A DNA stretch of 7,923 nucleotides from Acidimicrobiaceae bacterium (GTDB lineage: Bacteria; Actinomycetota; Acidimicrobiia; Acidimicrobiales; Bog-793): NCBI GenBank assembly GCA_025463965.1, contig JAODBN010000034.1, positions 1-7,923 of the forward strand, read 5' to 3'. How positions within the stretch are numbered: the first letter of the stretch is position 1; each line of letters opens with the position of its first letter. Both the position numbers and the translations under genes were made by a program. Shown one piece after another: positions 1 to 5,449 of this stretch. The notes beneath the pieces are model-generated. The model was not told the DNA's origin and made no database searches. It worked only from the letters and a program-made list of their open reading frames with translations.

Positions 1-2
1 CC

Positions 3-296
3 GCAGATCTGGTATTCCGTGCGCTCCAGGCGCGCCAGGGGCTAGGTGACGGCGACGATCGCATTCTCGACAGTTTGTTTCCACCTTCTCGGGCCGCGCC
101 GATCGTGGCGGTTCTCGACGGCCATCCTCACACGCTGTCGTTCCTCGCGGCCATCCATGGTGCCCCAATCGCGTCTCTCGGGGTGAGCGATTTCGGACAG
201 GTCGGTGACGTCGGCGATCTGTATCGCCACTTTGGCATCGACGTCGACACCATCGTGGGCGCAACGTGGGATCTCATCGAGGGCAGAGCGCTGTGA
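3..296 (+). CDS. Pyruvate dehydrogenase E1 (homodimeric) / transketolase-like protein, C-terminal end only
   Basis: The reading frame is open from the window edge to a TGA at 294-296 and gives the last 97 residues of a larger protein. The stretch VAVLDGHPHTLSFLA (about residues 35-49), followed by LGVSDFGQVGD and DLYRHFGID (residues 59-81), is typical of the C-terminal transketolase domain of homodimeric thiamine-diphosphate E1 enzymes. These decarboxylate pyruvate or a related 2-oxo acid and pass the acyl group to a lipoyl E2 protein in the cytoplasm. The ThDP-binding and catalytic domains lie outside the window, so the exact 2-oxo acid is not known. A TTG at 75 is only an internal codon, because the family homology continues upstream of it. 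Its bases look less GC-rich than the genes to the right. The family call is strong; the subfamily is less certain. Confidence 0.82.
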   Translation, partial: ADLVFRALQARQGLGDGDDRILDSLFPPSRAAPIVAVLDGHPHTLSFLAAIHGAPIASLGVSDFGQVGDVGDLYRHFGIDVDTIVGATWDLIEGRAL

Positions 297-388
297 CGGT
301 GCAATCGAGCAATGCCCAGGCTGGCGTCAATCATCTTGAAGCTCTGTGGGACTACAAGTCTGCAGGGAGTAAACCCCGGACCTCTTGA
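293..388 (+). CDS. 31-codon ORF overlapping the E1 stop; possible start of a truncated gene
   Basis: A GTG at 293-295 overlaps the E1 stop codon as GTGA, the usual sign of translational coupling. The frame runs 31 codons to a TGA at 386-388 (begins VTVQSSNAQAGV, includes HLEALWDYKSAG). I do not recognise the peptide. It could be the first codons of the gene that originally followed E1, cut off by the rearrangement to its right, or a chance ORF. No Shine-Dalgarno sequence stands out in the E1 codons just before it. Confidence 0.25.
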   Translation: MTVQSSNAQAGVNHLEALWDYKSAGSKPRTS

Positions 389-490
389 TCCCGAGTCCGC
401 GAGGCGGTCTGACGATCAGATGCCGACCGCTGACGTTCTCCCTCTCGGGCGCCGCCCTTGCAGCCCTGCAGCTCTATGGATTGACGCTGG
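297..490. other. Intergenic stretch with no intact gene; probable rearrangement or junction zone
   Basis: These ~190 bases lie between the end of the E1 gene and the point where the thiolase reading frame loses its family character. Apart from the 31-codon ORF at 293-388 I see no intact gene, no convincing terminator hairpin with a T run, no tRNA-like cloverleaf and no terminal inverted repeats of an insertion sequence. A plus-strand frame around 360-482 carries a weak resemblance to the C-terminal part of short-chain dehydrogenases (VNPGP, then SDDQ, then LPLGR), which may be decayed coding sequence or coincidence. Base composition shifts across this stretch towards the higher GC of the rest of the window. 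Confidence 0.5.
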
Positions 491-613
491 AGCTCGGCGG
501 AGCGCCTCGCGGATCGCGACCGCGCCGAGCTGAGCAGCGGAGAGCCTCGAGAGCGTACCTGCGAGTCTGCCGATCGGAGTCCGTGTCCCGCCGGGAACGA
601 CGCTGCCCGGCAC
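416..613 (-). pseudogene. Thiolase (acetyl-CoA acetyltransferase family), N-terminal fragment only
   Basis: A GTG at 613-611 follows immediately after the TGA of the gene at 614-1387, so the two were probably co-transcribed. The first ~41 residues match a thiolase N-terminus: GGTRTPIGRLAGTLSRLSA (residues 8-26), then AAQLGAVAIREALRRA (26-41). Family members have a [TR]RTPIG motif here followed by the first helix. From about position 490 leftward the frame no longer resembles thiolase and stops at 416-418. Neither other minus-strand frame restores the expected continuation, so this looks like a truncation by rearrangement, not a single frameshift. The active-site cysteine near residue 90 and both C-terminal catalytic motifs are missing, so the fragment cannot be an active enzyme. 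An intact relative would make or cleave beta-ketoacyl-CoA. Confidence 0.72.
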
Positions 614-1387
614 TCAGCTGCTCGCCGACGCCGTACCGTCGCGCTCGACGAGCAGGAGGCGCTTCGCGAGGACATCCTGGCGGTCGGCAACCACCTCTGA
701 CCACTCGTCGGTCGCCGTCTGCAGCGCGTCGAGTAGACCGGGGTCGATGCCGCCTTCCCCGAGCTCGTAGACGTCGACATAGCAGAGCCGGCCGCCCTCC
801 TCGAAGTGATGCCGCTGCGGGATGACGAGCTCCCCCTGCTCGCCGCCGTGGCGGTGCAGCTGCGCGAGCAGCGCGACGTAGCGGTGCGCTGCGAGCACCG
901 GCGCCGAGCGTTCCACGAGGGGCTCTACCGTGGCGGCGCGCCAGCGCTCGAACTCCTCAAGCGCAACCGGGTCGACCGTCCACAGCCGGCAGAGCACCCG
1001 CGTCGCCAGGTCGCCCCCGCGGTCGGGGGCATCGATGCGCGAAGAGATGGACTGGAGGTTCAAGGTGGCATAGTCACTGAGGTGTCGGAACCACGGGCCG
1101 AACGAGGCCACCCGGGGCTCCCAGTGGGACTCCTTGCGCCACGACCGGGAGAGGATGAACTCGTCCACCCGGCGGTACTCCTCGAAGGCGAGATAGCAGG
1201 GGCGAGCGCCGGGAAGCACCTCGTGCCCGCCGAGCCGGCCGTCCTCGACGGCCCAGCGCGAGCCGCGCACAGTCCCCGGGACCTGCGTCGTGAAGACCCG
1301 CACCCAGTCGTCGTAGAACTCGTTCCATCCGGCGTCCTCTTCTGGCTCCACCTGGACGCTCGTCATGTACACGACCGGGTTCAACAT
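614..1387 (-). CDS. Unrecognised 257-aa protein with two similar halves, possibly a duplicated dimeric alpha/beta-barrel (EthD-like) fold
   Basis: No family can be named with confidence. The protein seems to have two similar halves. Residues ~5-118 begin with a strand (VVYMTSVQV), then a W/E-rich helix (WNEFYDDWVRVF), a histidine/glycine segment and a strand-helix (CYLAFEEYRRVDEF). Residues ~127-250 repeat the order: RVLCRLWTV, LEEFERWRAATVEPLV, a His-rich loop (QRHHFEEGG) and LCYVDVYEL. This strand-helix-strand layout suggests a tandem ferredoxin-like or EthD/ABM-like fold; this is inference only. There is no signal peptide or membrane segment. The ATG at 1387 has AGGAGG (1391-1396) only 3 nt upstream; the TTG at codon 2 would have better spacing and is a possible start. 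The next gene is the thiolase fragment with zero spacing, and the CMD gene diverges upstream, so a role near acyl-CoA or aromatic-ring catabolism is plausible but unproven. Confidence 0.8.
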   Translation of the reverse strand: MLNPVVYMTSVQVEPEEDAGWNEFYDDWVRVFTTQVPGTVRGSRWAVEDGRLGGHEVLPGARPCYLAFEEYRRVDEFILSRSWRKESHWEPRVASFGPWFRHLSDYATLNLQSISSRIDAPDRGGDLATRVLCRLWTVDPVALEEFERWRAATVEPLVERSAPVLAAHRYVALLAQLHRHGGEQGELVIPQRHHFEEGGRLCYVDVYELGEGGIDPGLLDALQTATDEWSEVVADRQDVLAKRLLLVERDGTASASS

Positions 1388-1390
1388 GGC

Positions 1391-1396
1391 CCTCCT
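1391..1396 (-). promoter_or_regulatory. Shine-Dalgarno AGGAGG for the 614-1387 gene
   Basis: A perfect AGGAGG core on the minus strand ends 3 nt before the ATG at 1387 and 6 nt before the in-frame TTG at codon 2. The short spacing to ATG leaves the exact start slightly uncertain. Confidence 0.65.
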
Positions 1397-1450
1397 CTAG
1401 GATTTTCTGATCAAATATCATCCGTACCAACAACCGGGCGACCGCAGAAT
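1397..1450. promoter_or_regulatory. Divergent promoter region with TGAT-N5-ATCA inverted repeat (candidate operator)
   Basis: The 72-bp spacer between the divergent starts at 1387 and 1460 is the most AT-rich short stretch in the middle of the window. It contains TGAT-N5-ATCA at 1408-1420, a 4-bp-arm inverted repeat of operator size. For the minus strand, TTGGTA and GAAAAT with 17 bp between them make a possible weak sigma-70-type promoter. For the plus strand, TATCAT at 1416-1421 could be a -10 box without a clear -35. The nearby GntR-type regulator is an obvious candidate binder. All of this is by eye; the gene layout makes a promoter here necessary, but the exact boxes are uncertain. Confidence 0.4.
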
Positions 1451-1459
1451 GGAGCCGCA

Positions 1460-1825
1460 ATGGACGAGCAGGACCACGACGACCAGGGCAAGCGACTGCT
1501 GGAGCGCATCCAGGCGCACCGCGGGTACACGATGCCGATGCACCGGCTGCTCGCCGCGCGCCACCCCGACTTCCTCGAGGGCTACGACCGGCTCTTCACC
1601 TCGGCGATGTCCGAGGACTCGCCGCTCGAGGCGAGCGTCCGCGAGCTCATGGTGATGGCGCTCGACCTCGCGGTGGGCACCAAGCCCGAGGTGGTCCGTG
1701 GCCACGCCCAAAAGGCAATCGCCCTCGGGGCCACCGAGGAGCAGGTGCTCGCGGCCATCGAGCTCACCACGATCGTCTTTGCCGGCAAGGCGCTCGGCGC
1801 GGTCGCCGCGGTCTTCGACGAGTAG
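1460..1825 (+). CDS. Carboxymuconolactone decarboxylase (CMD/AhpD-like) family protein
   Basis: This is a 121-residue protein, the usual size of a single-domain CMD-family member. The helical core is visible: LEASVRELMVMALDLAVG (residues 56-73), EVVRGHAQKAIALGATEEQVLAAIELT (77-103) and a small-residue helix FAGKALGAVAAVF (107-119). The conserved glutamate (Glu62 in REL) and histidine (His82 in RGHAQKA) are present. The CxxC pair that gives AhpD-type members peroxidase or disulfide activity is absent: the protein has no cysteine at all, so it fits the cysteine-less decarboxylase-type or uncharacterised branches. Start choice: the ATG at 1460 has GGAG at 1451-1454; the ATG at 1449 is in another frame. 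The open frame extends far upstream to 806, but that part is antisense to the 614-1387 gene. It diverges from that gene and converges 8 bp short of the GntR gene. The substrate is unknown. Confidence 0.88.
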   Translation: MDEQDHDDQGKRLLERIQAHRGYTMPMHRLLAARHPDFLEGYDRLFTSAMSEDSPLEASVRELMVMALDLAVGTKPEVVRGHAQKAIALGATEEQVLAAIELTTIVFAGKALGAVAAVFDE

Positions 1826-1833
1826 CCCGGCCG

Positions 1834-2565
1834 TCAGCGACCGGAGCGGCGCGTCCCCGTCGCGGGCTGAAAGCGGCCGTTCTCGTCCACCTGCGCTAGC
1901 ACGAGCGCGCCCGCCTTCTCCACGTGCTCGATCATCAGCCGCCTCGCCTCCTCGGCGTCGTGGCGCTCGAGCGCGTCGAGGATGAGCGGGTGGTCGTCCA
2001 TCGTCGCGGGGACCCACGCGGGGATCAGCTCGTAGTACCGCCGTGGGACGAACTTCGTCGTCGTGCGTAGGAACCACCGGAGACGCCGCGCGTCGGGGAC
2101 CCGGTTGATCGTGCGGTGGAAATCGAAGTTCAGCTGCTCGATCCGCGCCTCGCGCCCGATCGCCGGCTTCCGCTCGGCCGCGACCGCCTCCACGTCGGCC
2201 TGGAGGGCGCGCAGCGTCTCCAACGTCTCCGCGTCGATGACCTCCGCCGCTCGGGCCGCGAGCATCCCGGCCACCGTGCTGTGCACAGCGAACACGTCCT
2301 CGATGTCCTGACGGCTCATGTTCTCGACGCGGTAGCCGCGCCGCGGCAGCACCTCGAGCAGGCCCTCGTTGGCCAGTGCCACGAGGGCTTCCCGGACCGG
2401 CATCGTGCTCACCCCTAGCTGGCGGGCAAGCTCGTCGACGGCCATCCGGTGACCGTCCGGGTACGAGCCGCTCACCACCGCGGCTCGCAGCAGCCGGGTG
2501 GCGTCCTCGCTCAGGCGTGCCCTCGCGGGAAGCCTCGCTGCAACCAGCCCCCCGTCGTCGCTCAC
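1834..2565 (-). CDS. GntR-family transcriptional regulator, FadR/FCD subfamily
   Basis: The 243-residue product has the standard two-domain layout. The N-terminal winged helix-turn-helix spans about residues 18-82, with DELARQLGVSTMPVREALVA (44-63) as the recognition region and LLEVLPRRGYRV (69-80) as the wing. The C-terminal all-helical FCD ligand-binding domain runs from ~87 to 225. Its usual metal-site positions are visible as Asn146 (often Asp), His150, His192 and His214. FCD regulators usually sense organic acids, often products of the pathway they control, and most are repressors. The start is a GTG at 2565 with GAGGGG (2569-2574) close upstream. The gene lies 119 bp after the acyl-CoA dehydrogenase on the same strand and converges on the CMD gene. 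It could control the transporter-hydrolase operon, the divergent 614-1825 pair, or both; the ligand cannot be read from the sequence. Confidence 0.93.
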   Translation of the reverse strand: MSDDGGLVAARLPARARLSEDATRLLRAAVVSGSYPDGHRMAVDELARQLGVSTMPVREALVALANEGLLEVLPRRGYRVENMSRQDIEDVFAVHSTVAGMLAARAAEVIDAETLETLRALQADVEAVAAERKPAIGREARIEQLNFDFHRTINRVPDARRLRWFLRTTTKFVPRRYYELIPAWVPATMDDHPLILDALERHDAEEARRLMIEHVEKAGALVLAQVDENGRFQPATGTRRSGR

Positions 2566-2597
2566 GCGCCCCTCGTCTTTCTCGCCTCGGCACGGTC

Positions 2598-2625
2598 ACC
2601 TTACTGTCCGGCCCTCTCGTATCAA
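2598..2625 (-). promoter_or_regulatory. Candidate promoter for the GntR gene
   Basis: On the minus strand TTGATA (2625-2620) and TAAGGT (2603-2598) are separated by 16 bp. They match the -35 well and fit the loose TANNNT actinobacterial -10. A start a few bases further on would leave a leader of about 25 nt before the GTG at 2565. Found by eye; chance matches of this quality do occur. Confidence 0.33.
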
Positions 2626-2649
2626 GGACAAACGCGCCTCGCTGCACGA

Positions 2650-2678
2650 CGGCGGTGACACCGACGGCAACACCGCCG
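2650..2678 (-). terminator. GC-rich hairpin just after the acyl-CoA dehydrogenase stop; candidate terminator without a U run
   Basis: CGGCGGTG (2650-2657) and CACCGCCG (2671-2678) are perfect reverse complements with a 13-nt loop. The stem begins 6 bp past the operon's last stop codon at 2685. No T run follows on the minus strand, so it is not a classical intrinsic terminator; such U-less hairpins are often seen at gene ends in high-GC actinobacteria. It may instead protect the 3' end of the mRNA. Confidence 0.4.
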
Positions 2679-2684
2679 GCCCAG

Positions 2685-3872
2685 TCAGGACGGCGGGTAC
2701 GCGTAGCGCGGGGCCAGCGGCTCGTGCTCTGCCTCGGCGAGCCGCCGGGCGATCACGTTGCGCTGAATCTCGTTCGTCCCCTCCCCGATGATCATGAGCG
2801 GAGCGTCGCGGAAGTAGCGCTCGACGGGAAGCTCCGTCGAGTAGCCGTAGCTGCCGTGGATCCGCATCGCGTCGAGCGCTATCTGCATGCACGACTCCGA
2901 CGCGAACAGCTTCGCCATGCCCGCCTCCAAGTCGCAGCGCCTTCCCTCGTCGAGCCGCTCGGCCGCGTCGAGCACGAGCAGCCGGCTCGCGTGTAGCCGG
3001 GTGCCCATGTCTGCAAGCATGTTGCCGACGGCTTCGTGGCGCCAGATCGGCTGTCCGAAGGCTCGCCGCTCGTTCGCGTAGACGCGTGCCGCCTCGAACG
3101 CGGCCCGGGCGACGCCCACCGAGCGAGCGGCGACCTGGATGCGGCCGATCTCCAAGCCGGACATCATCTGGCGGAAGCCGACGCCGGGCGTCTCCCCGAG
3201 GATCGCCTCGAGCGGGGCGCGATAGTCGTCGAAGCTGAGCTCGCACGACTCGATCCCTTTGTAGCCGAGCTTCGGGAGATCCTTCGACACCTCGAGGCCC
3301 GGCCCGGGCTCCGCGAGCAGGATCGAGATGCCGCGATGCGGAGGGTCCGCCGCGGGGTCCGTCTTGCACAGCAGCCCGATCAGGCCGGCTCGGCGGGCGC
3401 CGGTGATCCACGTCTTCGTCCCGTTGACGACCCACCCATCGCCGTCACGGCGGGCCGTCGTCGTGATGGCCTTCAGGTCCGACCCACCTGCCGGCTCGGT
3501 GAGCGCCATCGCGGCGCGCAGCTCGCCGGTCGCGAGCCGCGGCAGGTAGCGCTCGCACTGGGCCTGTGTCCCGAAGTCGAGCAACTGCCGGCAGACGACC
3601 GAGTGGCTGCCGAGCGCGCCGGCGAGGCTCATCCAGCCACGTGCGAGCTCCTCGGTGACGAGCGCGAAGCAGACCGTCGAGACCCGCCCGTCGCCGTACG
3701 GCTCGGGGACGAGCAGGCCGAAGAGACCGAGCTTCTTCATCTGCTCGATCAGCTCGTCGGGATAGGTGTTGGCGTGCTCGAGCTCGCTCGCCACGGGCAC
3801 CACCGCGCTGTCCACGAAGCGAGCGACCGTGCGAAGCAGCTCGCGCTCCTCTTCCGGCAGGTTGAGGCTCAC
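2685..3872 (-). CDS. Acyl-CoA dehydrogenase family protein
   Basis: This FAD flavoenzyme family oxidises acyl-CoA thioesters to 2,3-enoyl-CoA, passing electrons to ETF. The 395 residues are full length for the family. The first signature AMALTEPAGGSDL (121-133) is followed by the central beta domain (VVNGTKTWITGA, 148-159). The C-terminal helical domain has RRAFGQPIWRHEAVGNMLADM-type sequence from 269 to 289 and ends in GEGTNEIQRNVIARRL from 363. Glu364 in GEGT is at the position of the catalytic base of medium-chain-type enzymes. The start is a GTG at 3872 whose GTGA overlaps the stop of the hydantoinase B gene, with GGGGAGG (3880-3886) 7 nt upstream. It is the last gene of the coupled operon. 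Its place after two amide-hydrolysing enzymes suggests it handles the acyl product once activated to CoA, but no CoA ligase or transferase is in view. Chain specificity is unknown. Confidence 0.95.
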   Translation of the reverse strand: MSLNLPEEERELLRTVARFVDSAVVPVASELEHANTYPDELIEQMKKLGLFGLLVPEPYGDGRVSTVCFALVTEELARGWMSLAGALGSHSVVCRQLLDFGTQAQCERYLPRLATGELRAAMALTEPAGGSDLKAITTTARRDGDGWVVNGTKTWITGARRAGLIGLLCKTDPAADPPHRGISILLAEPGPGLEVSKDLPKLGYKGIESCELSFDDYRAPLEAILGETPGVGFRQMMSGLEIGRIQVAARSVGVARAAFEAARVYANERRAFGQPIWRHEAVGNMLADMGTRLHASRLLVLDAAERLDEGRRCDLEAGMAKLFASESCMQIALDAMRIHGSYGYSTELPVERYFRDAPLMIIGEGTNEIQRNVIARRLAEAEHEPLAPRYAYPPS

Positions 3873-5449
3873 GACGCCACCTCCCCGTAGCCGCCGCCGC
3901 CGGCCGTCTGCACCGTCACGCCCTCACCCACCTCCAGCTCGATCACCCGGTCCTTCGTGGACCGGAGCCCTCCAGGGCCCTCGCGAACGAGTGCGCTGCG
4001 CGCGCCCTCCGCCCCGCCGGCCAGCCCATACGGCGCCGTCGACATGCGCTCGAGCGCGGTCACGACGCGCATGGTGCGACCTTCGTCCGGTCGCAGCGAC
4101 ACTGCCACCTCCTCGCCCTCACCGCCGGGGTACCGACCCGCGCCACCCGAGCCGGCGATCCTCGCGCGCCGCTCGACGAGCACGGGGCTGCGGAGCTCGA
4201 GGATCTCGATCGATCCGGCCGCGGCGCTGCTCGGGTACGTCGAGTTGCTCTCGCCCGCACCGCCCGCCCACGCGCCCATTCCCGCGCCGAGGATGAGGTG
4301 CTCCTGGAAGCGGCGCCCGTCGGCCCACGTCCCGTCCATCGAGATGAGCGATGGCTGGCCGCAGCCGGCAGGCACGCCCTCGGGGAGGAACTTGGCGAGT
4401 GCGGAGAACACCAGCGGGTGGACCTGCCAGCCGATGCGAGTGCGCATATCCACCGCGGCAGGGCGGCGGCAGTTGAACACCGTCCCCTCGTCAGCGGACA
4501 CCTCGATCGGGCGGAAGCACCCGGCGTTCGTCGGGACTGCCGGCGCGAGGAGGCACTTGAGCGCGTAGTTGGTGTGCGCTTGCGTGTAGTTGAGGGTGCA
4601 GTTGAAGGCCCCCCGGTCGACCTGGCGCGGCGCGTCCGGGAACGTCACCGAGATGTCGGAGCCGCGCACCTCCACCTCGCAGCGGAGCAGCAGCGGGGTG
4701 TCGAGCCCGTCCGCCGTCCACTGCGAGCCCGAGGTCCCGTCGGGGAGCGCCTCGATGGCCTGACGCATCGCGGCCTCGGAGAAGGCGCAGATCTCGTCGG
4801 AGATGGCGTCGAAGCCGGCGAGGCCCGACTCGTCCATGAGCTCGACGATCCGCCGCGCGCCGAGCGCGTTGCCGGACATCATCGCCTCGAGGTCGCCTTC
4901 GACCTCCTCCGGCGTGCGCACGTTGGCGAGGATCATCTCCCATAGCGGCTCTACCCGCTCTCCCCGCCGGCAGAGCGGGAGCACGGGGATCTGCAGGCCC
5001 TCGTCGAACAGCTCCTGGTTGGCCGGGCGGTTGAGGTTCCCCCCGATGTCGCTCACGTTCGCGACGTTGGCGACGAACGCCACGAGCCGGCCCTCGCGGA
5101 ACACCGGCGTCACGACGGCGATGTCCGGCAGGTGTCCGGCGCACAGCCACGGGTCGTTCGTGATGAAGACGTCGCCGTCCTCGATCGTCTCGCCGTACTT
5201 CGCGAGCACCGCCCGCACCGTGCCGGGCATGATCATGTTGAACACCGGGATGCTGCGCGCGCCGTGGGCGAGCGAGCCGCCCCTCGCGTCGAGCAGCTCG
5301 CAGCCGATGTCGAGCGCCTCACTGATGATCGTCGAGTACGCCGAGCGGTAGGTGGCGACCCAGCACTCGTTAGCGATAGTCGCAAGCCGGGTCCAGGTCG
5401 CCTCGAGCGTGGCAAGGTCTCTGGCTGGCGGCGGGCCGTTGCTGGTCAC
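3869..5449 (-). CDS. Hydantoinase B / oxoprolinase family protein (HyuB-like)
   Basis: HyuB-type subunits normally work with a HyuA-type ATP-binding subunit to open cyclic amides such as hydantoins or 5-oxoproline at the cost of ATP, or carboxylate ketones in related enzymes. The 526 residues match the usual 520-590. Family landmarks in order: DGDVFITNDPW then GHLPDIAVVTPVF (91-117), NVSDIGGN (131-138), RTPEEVEGDLEAM (178-190), the LNYTQAHTNYALK segment (286-298), VPTNAGCFRPIEV (305-317) and the glycine-rich tail QTAGGGGYGEV (514-524). The start is a GTG at 5449 overlapping the amidohydrolase stop (GTGA), with AAAGGAG (5458-5464) 8 nt upstream. The open frame continues to 5854, but that part is antisense-frame noise within the amidohydrolase. 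It overlaps the acyl-CoA dehydrogenase by 4 bp. No HyuA gene is adjacent, which is unusual; one may lie beyond the right edge or elsewhere. The substrate is undetermined. Confidence 0.93.
   Translation of the reverse strand: MTSNGPPPARDLATLEATWTRLATIANECWVATYRSAYSTIISEALDIGCELLDARGGSLAHGARSIPVFNMIMPGTVRAVLAKYGETIEDGDVFITNDPWLCAGHLPDIAVVTPVFREGRLVAFVANVANVSDIGGNLNRPANQELFDEGLQIPVLPLCRRGERVEPLWEMILANVRTPEEVEGDLEAMMSGNALGARRIVELMDESGLAGFDAISDEICAFSEAAMRQAIEALPDGTSGSQWTADGLDTPLLLRCEVEVRGSDISVTFPDAPRQVDRGAFNCTLNYTQAHTNYALKCLLAPAVPTNAGCFRPIEVSADEGTVFNCRRPAAVDMRTRIGWQVHPLVFSALAKFLPEGVPAGCGQPSLISMDGTWADGRRFQEHLILGAGMGAWAGGAGESNSTYPSSAAAGSIEILELRSPVLVERRARIAGSGGAGRYPGGEGEEVAVSLRPDEGRTMRVVTALERMSTAPYGLAGGAEGARSALVREGPGGLRSTKDRVIELEVGEGVTVQTAGGGGYGEVAS
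3880..3886 (-). promoter_or_regulatory. Shine-Dalgarno GGGGAGG for the acyl-CoA dehydrogenase
   Basis: This lies inside the last codons of the hydantoinase B gene, 7 nt before the GTG at 3872. It fixes the overlapping GTG as the start and shows translational coupling. Confidence 0.7.

Noticed and set aside
423..498. Plus-strand reading ending LTLELGG, reminiscent of aldehyde dehydrogenases
   Set aside because: The LELGG match is short; the spacing to the preceding F-S-x-S-G stretch is wrong for the family, and nothing before or after fits.
806..1459. Long plus-strand extension upstream of the CMD gene (open frame from 806)
   Set aside because: It is antisense to the well-formed 614-1387 gene, has no family features, and the CMD protein has its own ATG and GGAG at 1460. 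High GC keeps opposite frames open.
1418..2647. 409-codon minus-strand open frame over the CMD and GntR genes
   Set aside because: Its translation is Arg/Gly-rich noise, and the same bases encode clear GntR and CMD proteins in other frames.
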